DNA of 64,000 nucleotides. Origin: CAKVLS01 sp045638465 (GTDB lineage: Bacteria; Bacillota; Clostridia; Christensenellales; UBA1242). The position numbers and the translations under genes were made by a program. This document shows, in pieces, positions 10,101 through 17,831 of this stretch (within the stretch, counting starts at the first letter, position 1; each line of letters begins with the position of its first letter). The stretch is taken from assembly GCA_045638465.1 (NCBI GenBank), contig JAZUBK010000003.1, forward strand, positions 26,339 through 90,338, in the 5' to 3' direction. A model generated the notes under the pieces. The model worked only from the letters and a program-made list of their open reading frames with translations. It had not been told where the DNA came from and did not search any database.

Positions 10101-12074
10101 AAAAATAATATCTTGGATATCAGAGGTATCTACAATGTATTCGTAGTATTGATTTAGTTTACTTGGGCTATATGTAACAGTAATTACATATCTACCATTA
10201 AATGATTTTGGAATAGAGTATTTGCTACCTTCCATTGTGTAAGAGTAGTAATCATCATCTATCTTAGTTGAAACATATGTTCCGTTGCCAGTAACGACTG
10301 TGTTGAAACTAGCATATCTTGTGTATTTTACAGTAATTGGAGCATTAAATGAGTTTACATCGTTAAGAATTTTAAATCTTACGTTTTTGTTTGTAAACTT
10401 AGATGTTAACAAATCAAAAGTTGTTCCTTCATCAGTTGTGTCATATTCTACAACCAAAGCAGGAGCTGCAGTCCTTATTTCAAAGAAGAACATTTGAATA
10501 CCTCTGATTGTGTTACCATAAGAGGTTTCTACTGAGTAACAAGCTTTTACAAGATAAATACCTTGCATATCAAACTTAGATGTTTCGTGGAAAGTAGTGT
10601 CTAGTTTATTACTAGCAAGTAGTTGATCGTAGGTTAGAGAAGTCATAGTTGCTAGAGCTTCTGTTGCTTCAGTTATTGTTGAGTATATTTTGTAACCGCT
10701 ATTTGAAGTATCAAAAGCAGTTGCATAATAATTAAATTTAATTGGTGCTTGGTCAGTTACAGGTATGCTATCTGGCAAACTAAAAGCAGCCGTAGTTGAT
10801 TTTTCGTTAATTGCCAAGATATCTGCATAAGTGTACGCATTTCTCAAAGGTTTGTATTTGTTAGATGCTTGATCTTTGTATGTGATTTGGTAACCGAAGT
10901 TTGTAAGGAATTTTACTTCGCTGTTTTCAAGGTCAGGAATTTCGGCTACTTCGTATGTTACAGTAAAAGCATTTGGAGTAGGGATAAGAATATCAACGTA
11001 GAATTTATATTCGCCAAGGTCTGCCAAATCAATTTCTGCATAGTATGGACAAACTGTTGTAACGATGTCAGGTTCTACACCTGAGGTAAATGTTCTTTTG
11101 TATGTGTCGTAATATTTTATGTCAGATGATCCTATCTTTGTGATAGCGACTCTACCAGTAACATTTGTTTCTTCAAAGTTAGGGTCTAAGATTTCGCTTT
11201 CTAGATAGTTTGGAGTGAAGTTTGAATATTTGTGTTCGTAACTAGAACTTCCGATTGTGTGTAGATAGTTTAGAGCAAACTTATTTGCTTCGTATCCTAC
11301 AACTGGGAATTGGATATTTCCGTCAGCGTCGTAGCTGTTGTAGTTGAAGAAATATGTTTCGTGATCAACACCTTTGATCTCTGTAGTTCCGTTGTATTCT
11401 GCACCTGTGATAGAGTAGGCAGTAGTTGTTGTCAAATAATCTTCTTTATCAATAAGGTTAAATGACATTGATAGTGTGAACTCTTCGTCAGATGTAACGC
11501 CGTCAGAACCTGGAGTTTGGAATCTGTATGTAAATTCAAATTGATACAAACCAGATCTATCTTGAGGGTCGATTGCTGATAGGTCATCTGCCCAAGTCAT
11601 AACTGTTGTCTCACGGAAGCTAATAGCATAGTTAACGTAACCGTTGGTTGGATCACCAGAAGCTTTAGGTACGTTAATTGGTTTTCCGTTAAGATAACCG
11701 ATTACGTTTAGACTGGCTGCAGGAACTCTATTAGAAGTCTTATCACTATCTGGCAATATCTCATTAAACTTTACATAGACTGTAGTGTTATAAAGTGCAC
11801 TGTCGTCGATAGAGTTGCTTGTTAGCATGATATACTCGCCGTTATAGTCATAGTTTCTATATAGATAGTTCGGACCGTCCTTTTTCTGAGTAATCAACGC
11901 ATAAGGAATACTCTGAGCGGTGAAGTCTCTTACATAACTAGTATCTTCTTCGGTTGCCGCATAAGATGTGTTTTCTTCTAACTTAAAACCAGGCAACAAA
12001 AAAGTAATGCCCAAAGTTAAAAGCATTGCAATACTAAGTAAGATGGAATTAAATGTTAATCTTAATTTTTTCAT
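4191..12074 (-). CDS. Giant membrane-anchored surface protein with bacterial Ig-like repeats (2627 aa)
   Basis: A very large exported protein. It has an N-terminal signal peptide (residues 1 to about 40, hydrophobic 'ILLSIAMLLTLGITFLLPG', cleavage region 'SYAATEE'). A beta-rich ectodomain of more than 2500 residues follows. A C-terminal membrane segment ('LSIIIIVIASVTVVVLVILFI') ends in a short basic tail, KMRTKMKVR. Several repeats end with the 'D.AGN' signature of bacterial Ig-like domains ('VEDLAGNWFE', 'EKDLAGNYRIF', 'FVDLAGNVSFF'), and 'GYYAVEL' or 'GRYIVTLDATY' strands recur. No LPXTG motif is present, so anchoring is by the membrane helix. The ATG at 12074 is chosen because GGAGAG (12086-12081) is 6 nt upstream. 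Function (adhesion, envelope scaffold) is unknown. It lies downstream of virD4 on the same strand but is separated from it by a terminator. Confidence 0.85.
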   Translation of the reverse strand: MKKLRLTFNSILLSIAMLLTLGITFLLPGFKLEENTSYAATEEDTSYVRDFTAQSIPYALITQKKDGPNYLYRNYDYNGEYIMLTSNSIDDSALYNTTVYVKFNEILPDSDKTSNRVPAASLNVIGYLNGKPINVPKASGDPTNGYVNYAISFRETTVMTWADDLSAIDPQDRSGLYQFEFTYRFQTPGSDGVTSDEEFTLSMSFNLIDKEDYLTTTTAYSITGAEYNGTTEIKGVDHETYFFNYNSYDADGNIQFPVVGYEANKFALNYLHTIGSSSYEHKYSNFTPNYLESEILDPNFEETNVTGRVAITKIGSSDIKYYDTYKRTFTSGVEPDIVTTVCPYYAEIDLADLGEYKFYVDILIPTPNAFTVTYEVAEIPDLENSEVKFLTNFGYQITYKDQASNKYKPLRNAYTYADILAINEKSTTAAFSLPDSIPVTDQAPIKFNYYATAFDTSNSGYKIYSTITEATEALATMTSLTYDQLLASNKLDTTFHETSKFDMQGIYLVKACYSVETSYGNTIRGIQMFFFEIRTAAPALVVEYDTTDEGTTFDLLTSKFTNKNVRFKILNDVNSFNAPITVKYTRYASFNTVVTGNGTYVSTKIDDDYYSYTMEGSKYSIPKSFNGRYVITVTYSPSKLNQYYEYIVDTSDIQDIIFNKVSYEEDGSYYIAQPTTIAQPTISEGVYDLALTNSPFTLSWKEKPWAAYTVDGITTTNVTAYFLPIDETNEDPEYFEEYDKTLTNGYGTDTAAPLNYANSWRSIRPDDLKPLTSQQYQSANGIYFFYVEDLAGNWFERMILIDDTTPVFMQQSLIDQGDGNPQWLNSYDMVANPANYVRTNTRLTFGKNKGLVYNYLNTEENEIFNTKLAGTTLLKGFPEVAPTHYFINVPINTVHYMKDFSSSANLYSPDDFAVIELTTSGGGVFAGEGYYEFTSKAANGTEVFMYISMNFDGAAGQFYMSGDYTGDTTERYVATNNGSNLYKLSFKFKSGSEKTEVVRIEYKYYPFDYVSQTSSYPFAINPEKSADLILPEYDQDEDFLYTISNINLDNGKTAPGKYVLTRYYYGGGYQLINGVPVASDYGEYDINGQLVDFGQDTFTRNYTIYVDHNGIISTTTQNGLREVGEHISITIGKGTSNEYTFKNFFRNVSAGSPILTTNKLPIQINIPVYKYFIDNGSANTNVMSRLYYNNLDVVIKYKDTTSQYAPTITHNITDATLEGYFIIPTFTAEGTYTITISDRSGYNAGTSRNVNPMIYTCSFIVRHTYPSGEVYLQDELLEPSETNDKTFATNAKKDKKVEFVWQDAPDPYTASVVELNITAAGLEGKDTFLVGDYNLENIISGTDFFDYSEYKYIRNIIVVKLSSDTFENKIYNQYKFYVQLNIDEEFDFNIEIRYAVSSELNHGYGQYVSTSYRLKIDRTKPMLNIDNLLEKDTYLVANKYYDDIADLKENFKEEKAVYGGTNPIPTIYDYAFAVDAQTFKLIYDGEDTISRFYFRQYAKFDTENQSISPDHPDYTNLNNFSNFPRFDITESNADYYLANYAIETPLANIIASASATDVNSLANNYYEIIEKDLAGNYRIFTVYFKPNTLHNILSLDATSGGGALDTTNPETTTTSDILMKGVKSATGWAKLNIKNVTDTSRTPLNYTLTPYLGTATIYNMCNEISNYLLSTTNCKITFTLTSAAGVSTKHFNIVKTNSKLPIPDVLKNEDGTFYMIFPKKTATSVIYLVALSVQYNPTKEYVVNAIGVDNIPGQKDNLKAGLYIIKYTDNTNSSYTYQLNLGIDYVAASDQFRYATGTAVDGGDGITYAGGDIYITFQSKAHGVAVKNTTNGTEGSDTMIFADKYNNINPNDYVLINGENYYRVNPDIYIKAVEDPTTDNGFRVILIKEPTIDDGVSNEDIGGIKKYNVTFYYSNYNDAGADRSPINEYKFVIYNKLAAINLFDANGNAIAGSTTSGSMALTSSSVKINWEGLTDAPHTSLYRPVVVLNSLTESGSVISSIEITNNRIISTPGYYAVELCNTAFGNYRTVYFAIQDGEIPFYTVVDSTSGAAISVSPKTLDILGSLDTTHTVSVKSQIQKHIETTYELDPDHKNLLINKLNACPTNVDQYFSLNDCDLRLDASSDLYYIPIYFRDGTYVADTSTVTKDKYLTTFYLIYGDNNPIYANLIAVTRVPRSATNIVANKLYYIYTTTSEVSKELTGVSSTIKNNELDNDSVHIYWNTVSNDNEAWYNRGNLVYLNYTFNNVTSVRNYGEIGYSSTVSATCGLSKITVSGSGKHMLTFVDLAGNVSFFKTASNTSQAYYTVTILDKVIFTVNNSTPLDYAVYNSAITLSIDTSYSSDYSINSLSVTVMRNGSYYENYIITDNTKYTFTESGRYIVTLDATYQDTTPLNSAHYNFTILDKTSARLAYEFNEMLGYEVTRVYKDNKDITTRVKQFYIAEQGLDITPEEYKLNEFFASPEKFGNGDYIITIAVKYNVLLAAKEFTFGFKISDVIPVIMSDPAYGETTKGTITLTFNPSHIYQQIGKSSIKVFTYNADTNRFNLVDEYIIDESKLAITEATQFQIKETNSYYFQLVTDSGNIVTSFRINRAEPLNALSIIIIVIASVTVVVLVILFIKMRTKMKVR

Positions 12075-12086
12075 AATCAACTCTCC

Positions 12087-12424
12087 ATAAAATATTTAGT
12101 AGTCATTATAGGCTATAATATATACTATATTTTAACATAATATATATTATATAACAAATTATTTTAATTGATTTTTTAACAAAATTTCATTTAATTTTTT
12201 ATTTTACAGGGTAAATAATTTTGCAGAAGTAAGAGGCATAGGAATAGTAAAAAAACATTTCCTTTGATGCAATAATTTGTGATAAAAAACAAAGGATATA
12301 AAAAAACAAATAATAAAAAAGGCGTAGATTGTCTCAGCCTTTTTCTGTATGTTTGTTTTTGAATATGTCAATATGAGCATACAAAAAAAAGAACTAACAA
12401 ATATGTTAGCTCTTTTTAGGTTTA
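12087..12424. other. AT-rich intergenic region between the giant surface gene and virD4
   Basis: No convincing gene is seen. It holds an AT-rich block at 12100-12180 that should contain the promoter of the leftward giant gene (minus-strand TATAAT at 12110-12105, no convincing -35). There is a hairpin with T/A flanks at 12316-12344 (AAAAAGGC / GCCTTTTT, 13-nt loop) that could terminate in either direction, and the virD4 terminator at 12383-12412. Confidence 0.6.
12383..12412 (-). terminator. Terminator of virD4
   Basis: On the minus strand the stem 12412-12404 / 12399-12391 (9 bp with one G-U pair, 4-nt loop) is followed by eight U's (A-run 12383-12390 on the plus strand). It lies 12 nt after the virD4 stop. 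Confidence 0.8.
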
Positions 12425-14461
12425 TTAAATATCATCATCGATACTAAAAGTTGTTTTTGGTTTCAAAACTTTTGCATTTCTTTCTACGATGCTATAACTT
12501 ACTTCTGCTTGGTTTAGAGATTTGCTAGGTACATAATCTTCTTGAATCTTTGTCATGTCAAACATTGGTGTTGCCCAAGCATAAGTTGATTTACATCTGA
12601 TAGGATATTCCTTCAAAATTTTAACAATGATTTCGCCTGTAGGACCAGCTTGTAGGTGGCCAAGTTCGTCTGGATAGATAAGTGGACGAGATACTACAGA
12701 AGTGCTTGTACCTTTGCTCTTTTCATCATCTTTACCTTTGTTTTCAGTTGTAGATGTTGTTTCGATAGTTACCTCACCGCAAAGCTTACTAAAGTCTTCG
12801 CAAGTTCTTGCGTCGTCAGTACCGATAAACATTTTGATAGGGCAGTTACCAATAATGGTAGATGCTACGTCGTCGCCATATTTTGCATTTAGCTGACTAA
12901 ATGATTGGATAACCAAAGCAAAGAAGATATTTCTACTACGAGATACGGTAATCATACTGTCGATTTTTTCAATCTTAGGTAGGTTGGCGAACTCATCTAG
13001 CAAAAAGTATACAGCTCTTGGAAGTTTCAAACCTTGGAAGTTGTTTGCAAGGTCAACTAGTTTTTGGTATAGCTGAGCAATACACATTGTAGCAATACCG
13101 TGTCTAGCTTCTTTTTCATCTGGGATAATTATGAATAGGGCAGTTGGTCTTTCTGCAAAACCATCAAAGTTCATTTCGTTAAGGCTAGTTGCATAACACA
13201 TACCAGTATCGTTAAACAAACCAAGTTTTGCACTAACAATACCCATATAAGATTTTGTAGTAGTAGGAGCGTTGTTGATTGCAGTACTGATAAGTTGTGG
13301 AACTTTACTAAACTCATCTCTACCTTGGAAATATTGTCTCAAAGTTTTGTATGGGTTGTCTGGGTCTGGGTCTTTGTAGTTACAAATACGAGAAAGGTTA
13401 TAGAAGTTGTATCTTTCTCTAGTCATGCCAAGTTCTGGTTTTAAACTATCTTCTAGCATAGCAAGAAGTGTACCATAAATAAATTCTTGAGCACCTCTAT
13501 CCCAACTTGCGTCTTGTTTGTTTTCGATAGGGCAGATAATACCAGCAATTTCTCTCAAAGAGTTTTCGGCTTGGTCAACAAGCTCTGCTTTTTTAGAGTT
13601 AAGTTCAGATTCTAGTACATCTTTGTTAGGATATGCGACACCATCGTATTCATACCATTCGTTGTTATATTCTTTAGAAATAATTTTTAGTTTTAGATCT
13701 GCAGGGTTTACGTTAACGTGAGTTTTTACTTCATCATGCATATGATGAGCCTTTTGGTATAGCATATATGCGTTATCAAGAGGGTTCCATCTAGTAGATG
13801 CGTAAGGCGCTCTTAGGTTAAATACTTTTACGTCATAACCTTCTTTTAGTAGTTTTCTGCAGTTTTTCTCATAAAGCTCACCTTTAGGGTCGGTAACAAC
13901 AAAGCAAGGTTTTGTCTTAGTTCCTGACAAAACTTGAATTTGAGGGATAATAAATCTCTCTGTTTTACCAGTACCAGTTGTACCAATGATCATAGCATGT
14001 ATAGGACCATACATGTTGATGTTTAGGTTGCTTTTGCCAACAAGTTCACTTCTGATAAGCATACCGTCTCTTTGAGTTCTCAAAGTGTTCCAGTTGCAAT
14101 ACAAAAACTTCTTTTCAGTTTTTAGCTCTTTTTCTGTAACCCAACGGCTATCGAAGTATTGGTCAATGTCTTTACCTTCTTTAGTCTTGGCAGAAGTACC
14201 AGACTTGCTTTTTCCAGAAAGGTCGCTCTTTTCTAGTTTTGTGAAGAAGTACAAAACGTATAGCAAGAATAGTACGCCGAATACTAATATAAAAGTACTC
14301 TTAAATGATTCTGTCATAAATGAACCACTAGACAAACTATCTGGTATGGTGTGTAAACCTGCATCCATATGTGTATAGATTAGGGCGGCTACAAAGCCTA
14401 CAACAGCCATCAGAACTATAAGTCCAATGAATTTTAAAAATTTTTTAAATCCGTCGCTCAT
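12425..14461 (-). CDS. virD4: VirD4/TraG-type type IV secretion coupling ATPase
   Basis: Coupling proteins bring substrates (DNA-protein or protein) to a type IV secretion channel at the inner membrane. The 678-aa protein has two N-terminal membrane segments (about residues 8-30 and 53-74). The Walker A is 'GTTGTGKT' (160-167), followed by 'FVVTDPKGELYEKN'. The Walker B is 'YFLLDEFANLPKI' near residue 485, and the TraG-family motif 'VSRSRNIFFALVIQSFSQL' follows. Length is normal for the Gram-positive TraG/VirD4 family. GGGAG precedes the ATG. It is transcribed away from the rest of the cluster from its own promoter. No relaxase gene is seen beside it, so its substrate may be protein and not DNA; that is inference. 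Confidence 0.93.
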   Translation of the reverse strand: MSDGFKKFLKFIGLIVLMAVVGFVAALIYTHMDAGLHTIPDSLSSGSFMTESFKSTFILVFGVLFLLYVLYFFTKLEKSDLSGKSKSGTSAKTKEGKDIDQYFDSRWVTEKELKTEKKFLYCNWNTLRTQRDGMLIRSELVGKSNLNINMYGPIHAMIIGTTGTGKTERFIIPQIQVLSGTKTKPCFVVTDPKGELYEKNCRKLLKEGYDVKVFNLRAPYASTRWNPLDNAYMLYQKAHHMHDEVKTHVNVNPADLKLKIISKEYNNEWYEYDGVAYPNKDVLESELNSKKAELVDQAENSLREIAGIICPIENKQDASWDRGAQEFIYGTLLAMLEDSLKPELGMTRERYNFYNLSRICNYKDPDPDNPYKTLRQYFQGRDEFSKVPQLISTAINNAPTTTKSYMGIVSAKLGLFNDTGMCYATSLNEMNFDGFAERPTALFIIIPDEKEARHGIATMCIAQLYQKLVDLANNFQGLKLPRAVYFLLDEFANLPKIEKIDSMITVSRSRNIFFALVIQSFSQLNAKYGDDVASTIIGNCPIKMFIGTDDARTCEDFSKLCGEVTIETTSTTENKGKDDEKSKGTSTSVVSRPLIYPDELGHLQAGPTGEIIVKILKEYPIRCKSTYAWATPMFDMTKIQEDYVPSKSLNQAEVSYSIVERNAKVLKPKTTFSIDDDI

Positions 14462-14505
14462 AAAAATCTCCCTTTATTTTAGGTTAAAAAATATCTACAT
14501 AGTTT

Positions 14506-14534
14506 ATTATAAATATATAATCGCAATTTGACAA
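14506..14534 (-). promoter_or_regulatory. Promoter of virD4 (minus strand)
   Basis: Reading the minus strand: TTGTCA (14534-14529), a 17-nt spacer, TATAAT (14511-14506). The predicted leader is about 38 nt. Confidence 0.55.
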
Positions 14535-14665
14535 CTAAAGAAAGCCATTTTATTTTTATTTTTTACTAAAAATTAGTAGATTTATCCAAAAATATCAGTT
14601 ATAATGAAAGGGCAAGTAGTATAAATACAGCAAAAAAACTTTTTTATAAAATATGCAAAAATTTG

Positions 14666-14694
14666 TTGCTAATAGGTGTTTTATGTGTTATAAT
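14666..14694 (+). promoter_or_regulatory. Extended -10 promoter of the pilin-like gene
   Basis: TTGCTA (14666-14671), a 17-nt spacer, TATAAT (14689-14694), with a TG dinucleotide one base before the -10 box. Confidence 0.65.
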
Positions 14695-14731
14695 GCTTGT
14701 AACAAAATAAATAAGTGGAGGGTAAAGTTAT

Positions 14732-15106
14732 ATGACACTACTATTAACTAAATTAGCAGCATTATTCCTAAACATTCCTGGGCTTGGTGGTTTGTTCTAC
14801 AAAGAAGATCAATGGAAAGATAGCTCTTTCTCTTGGCTAAAACCAATCGCTAAATTCTTGGACGGCGCACTTATCCCGGTTGTTATCATCGTAGGTGCAT
14901 TGGGTGCTATTTGGATTATTATTCTTGGTGTTAACCTAGCTAGAGCAGAGTCTTCTGATAAAGCTTCTGAAGCTAAGAAAAGACTTATCAACGTTGTTAT
15001 TGCTATCGTATCAGTAATTCTATTGGTATTCCTACTAGCTCTATTCGTATCAAAAGCTCCAGAATGGTTCGGTTCAGGTGCAAAAGATAACATTTTCACT
15101 GAATAA
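14732..15106 (+). CDS. VirB2/TrbC-like pilin subunit of the T4SS (Mbov_0395-like)
   Basis: The 124-aa product has two membrane segments (about residues 45-68 and 86-107) joined by a short charged loop ('ARAESSDKASEAKKRLIN'). This is the layout of VirB2/TrbC pilins and of the small pilin-like proteins that precede the polytopic protein and VirB4 in Mycoplasma and Firmicutes integrative elements. No classical signal peptide is evident; the N-terminal 16 residues are moderately hydrophobic. GGAGGG (14717-14722) lies 9 nt before the ATG. It has its own promoter and terminator, consistent with a need for higher expression than the other subunits. The pilin identity is inferred from topology, size and neighbours. 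Confidence 0.75.
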   Translation: MTLLLTKLAALFLNIPGLGGLFYKEDQWKDSSFSWLKPIAKFLDGALIPVVIIVGALGAIWIIILGVNLARAESSDKASEAKKRLINVVIAIVSVILLVFLLALFVSKAPEWFGSGAKDNIFTE

Positions 15107-15130
15107 TAAACGTACGATAATAAAACATAA

Positions 15131-15157
15131 AGACGCAGAGAAATCTGTGTCTTTTTT
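15131..15157 (+). terminator. Terminator of the pilin-like gene
   Basis: AGACGCAGA (15131-15139) pairs with TCTGTGTCT (15144-15152, one G-U), 4-nt loop GAAA, followed by T's. Confidence 0.8.
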
Positions 15158-15282
15158 GTTTTTTATTGTTGCAGTTATGACGCTGGTGAGATATTAATTA
15201 ATATAATAAATAAGAATAATTTAGTTTTTTATCATTTAATTTAAAAATATTAAAAAAGTGTTTATTTTATACCCCAAAAATC

Positions 15283-15311
15283 TTGCCTTTTGACAAACAA
15301 TGTTTTATAAT
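15283..15311 (+). promoter_or_regulatory. Promoter of the T4SS lipoprotein gene
   Basis: TTGCCT (15283-15288), a 17-nt spacer, TATAAT (15306-15311). A perfect TTGACA at 15290-15295 is too close to the -10 box (10 nt) to be its partner. Confidence 0.55.
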
Positions 15312-15347
15312 AAAACATAACAAATTATGTCAAAAAAGGGAGGTTGT

Positions 15348-17708
15348 ATGAAAAAGAGAATAAAAAGTATTGCCTTGAGTACACTTTTTTTGTTGCCTAT
15401 GCTACTTAGTGGGTGTGACAATCCATTTGGCTCTAGCAACAATATAGGTTCTTCTGACGGTTATACTGAGATAGAACCATCTAAACCTTCACCAGGTGGC
15501 GGTGGCGGATCTTATGAAGAAGACGAACCAGAAGATGACCCAGGCAGTGGCGAAACTTATACATTGTACAATCCTTATAATTATGAAGAAGGGAAAGACC
15601 CTACAGGCTTTGTAGAGATCTCTGACAGTATAGGTTATGTTAAATCTATATATAAAAAAGGTGCAACATCACTCTCTGCAATTGAAATTGCAAATAGAAA
15701 AGCTGCATACGAAGATTATGCAACAACTATCCTTACAAGACTAGGAAGAGAGTATGGTATCACAAATACAGGTTCTCCACTAAACCCACTTACAAATGTA
15801 GGTGCAACTACTTTCAAAAATTTAGGTCTTATGCCTTCTGGCTATTCTGCAACAGATGCAGAAATCAACGCTGTTACTGATGCTTTTATCAAAGCAAAGT
15901 ATATAAAGACTTTTACTATCGCTGGAAGTATGCAATATGCACTTATTTCTGAACGTGCTTTTGGTGCATCTACACCAGTAAATATCACATTTGATGGAAC
16001 TAACGTAAATATCAACACCCAAAGTATTACTTTGGAAAAGGTATTTGGTGGTGCTGTTTCTATCTTGGGAACATCTTATGCACTTAATGAAACAGATGCT
16101 TTTTATAAGGTAACTAAAGGCTCTGACATTATATACATTATATATAAGACTTCTTTTGTTCAAAATTTTGGAACAAACTTTGAGTCTTTGGTAGATACTC
16201 ATAGAGATGCGATAAGATATAATGTTCATTCTCTTACAAGTTCTTCTACCAGTGGCGAAACTGTATATAACCTAACTACTAAACCTTGGAAGATTTATGA
16301 AGATTCTGCGTTTTCTTACACAACAGATTATGTAACATCTTTTGCAAATCACTACAAAAATAGAGTAGCGCTAGAACTTGCATCTGTTATGGCTTTTGGT
16401 GTAAACAGCGACAAAACACTTAACCTTCCTACTTCTAGTGCAGGTTCTGCATATACTAGCGGTAATGGAACTATCGATGAGTTTTATGCTGCAGCTAGGT
16501 CAAATACATCTCAATACTCAAATTATATGAACTTTGTTCTAAAATATATCGACCACAATGGTTTTGTTGCATACGAGGCAGATGCTATTGCCGAATATTT
16601 AACAAATGTTATCGTTGGTGGCGGAACAAATAGTGTTCTTGCTATGGACGAAACAAGATATACCCAAAACGCCTTTATCAATTTAACAGGAATTGAGAAG
16701 ACATTTAATAGTAACGAGATGATGACTATAGGCTCAACCAACACCGTAAGAAAGTTGATTTCTGACTATAGCAACTCAAGTGCAAGACCATTTGAGAAAA
16801 ACTCAGTATTCAAAACTATTAAATATGCCTCTACAGTAACAGATACTACACTTTCAAGTTCTGTTGGTAGATATACCGTAGATGGCGTACAAAAGTATGA
16901 CGAGAGAGACCCTCTATTCAAAAATTACTATAATACATTCTATAGTGCATGTAATGGCCTTGTTACAGGAAGTACCGATGATATATCACTTATGGCACTA
17001 GATTCTAACTATTCTTACCTTCAAAACGTAACTATTGTAGAAGAAGGCGAGGAAGAAGAGGAAGATACTGGAGAAGAGGGTGAAGAGGAAGAAGAAAACT
17101 ACATCTACGACACAGAGTATGCAGGTAAACTTCAATCTATCGTTATATTCCCAAAAGAAAAAATAGACATTAGATATATAGAAGTTGGCGTTGAGGCTAT
17201 ACTTTCTGAAGGTCAAGCTCTAGAAATTACTGCAGACCTTAGATATCACGTTGACGGAAAGATATATTATGTGCCAAATGCCTTTGAGGCAGACGGCGGC
17301 GGAGCAGGTGAGGTAGACTCAGAAGAACATATTGTTAACTTTGAATACAAATCAGGTATCAATATCGGTGATGGTTTGATGTTCAAAGATGAAAATAACA
17401 ATATTTCTAAAGAAAAACTACTTTCATTTAGAGATTGCGTAGGCAAAAATGTTCCTGACCTTAGAACTCAAAAATGGAGCTTGATTCCTTGGGGTTGGCA
17501 TCCAGATGGTCCAGGCAAATATGACGCAACATCTTCACACTTTAACTACAATCAATTTGCCTCTACAATGGGCGCAAACTATATTTATAATGTAAAAGAT
17601 TATGATTTTATCGAAGTTTGTTTCAATGTTAAGACAAAATATGACAATTTTGATACAAATTATAGCATAAACGCAAAAGTAACCTCTATTTATGGTACAA
17701 AAGCGTAA
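15348..17708 (+). CDS. Large lipoprotein inside the T4SS cluster, function unknown (786 aa)
   Basis: Signal peptide II with lipobox 'LLSGC' (Cys23 is the lipidated residue), followed by a flexible region rich in Ser, Pro, Gly, Asp and Glu (about residues 28-70). A large globular part comes next, interrupted near residues 565-585 by a run of almost only Glu. A final domain contains 'WSLIPWGWHPDGPGKYDA'. I do not recognise a catalytic domain. It would sit on the outer face of the membrane. Its place between the pilin and the VirB6-like gene suggests an extracytoplasmic structural component of the secretion apparatus. The ATG at 15348 is chosen because GGGAGG (15338-15343) precedes it and it gives a clean signal peptide; an ATG at 15327 does not. 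Own promoter upstream. Confidence 0.75.
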   Translation: MKKRIKSIALSTLFLLPMLLSGCDNPFGSSNNIGSSDGYTEIEPSKPSPGGGGGSYEEDEPEDDPGSGETYTLYNPYNYEEGKDPTGFVEISDSIGYVKSIYKKGATSLSAIEIANRKAAYEDYATTILTRLGREYGITNTGSPLNPLTNVGATTFKNLGLMPSGYSATDAEINAVTDAFIKAKYIKTFTIAGSMQYALISERAFGASTPVNITFDGTNVNINTQSITLEKVFGGAVSILGTSYALNETDAFYKVTKGSDIIYIIYKTSFVQNFGTNFESLVDTHRDAIRYNVHSLTSSSTSGETVYNLTTKPWKIYEDSAFSYTTDYVTSFANHYKNRVALELASVMAFGVNSDKTLNLPTSSAGSAYTSGNGTIDEFYAAARSNTSQYSNYMNFVLKYIDHNGFVAYEADAIAEYLTNVIVGGGTNSVLAMDETRYTQNAFINLTGIEKTFNSNEMMTIGSTNTVRKLISDYSNSSARPFEKNSVFKTIKYASTVTDTTLSSSVGRYTVDGVQKYDERDPLFKNYYNTFYSACNGLVTGSTDDISLMALDSNYSYLQNVTIVEEGEEEEEDTGEEGEEEEENYIYDTEYAGKLQSIVIFPKEKIDIRYIEVGVEAILSEGQALEITADLRYHVDGKIYYVPNAFEADGGGAGEVDSEEHIVNFEYKSGINIGDGLMFKDENNNISKEKLLSFRDCVGKNVPDLRTQKWSLIPWGWHPDGPGKYDATSSHFNYNQFASTMGANYIYNVKDYDFIEVCFNVKTKYDNFDTNYSINAKVTSIYGTKA

Positions 17709-17745
17709 AATTTTTCAAAAAAAACAAAATTTTTTGATTAAATCA

Positions 17746-17774
17746 TTAACAAACAAAAAAAAATATGTTATAAC
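17746..17774 (+). promoter_or_regulatory. Extended -10 promoter of the VirB6-like gene
   Basis: TTAACA (17746-17751), a 17-nt spacer, TATAAC (17769-17774) with TG one base upstream. Confidence 0.55.
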
Positions 17775-17831
17775 TAATATAACAAAAAATTAGGGCTAGA
17801 TTATAAAAATATTAAAAAAAGGAGAAAAACA

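Noticed and set aside
4191..12074. Plus-strand open frames of 70-90 codons within the giant minus-strand gene
   Set aside because: They lie antisense within a clearly coding frame, lack ribosome binding sites and do not resemble proteins.
15290..15311. TTGACA at 15290-15295 as -35 of the lipoprotein promoter
   Set aside because: It is only 10 nt from the TATAAT box; the TTGCCT at 15283-15288 gives the normal 17-nt spacing.
17709..17745. Terminator after the T4SS lipoprotein gene
   Set aside because: Repeated AAAATTTTT tracts can pair with each other but have no GC core; read-through into the next gene is possible.
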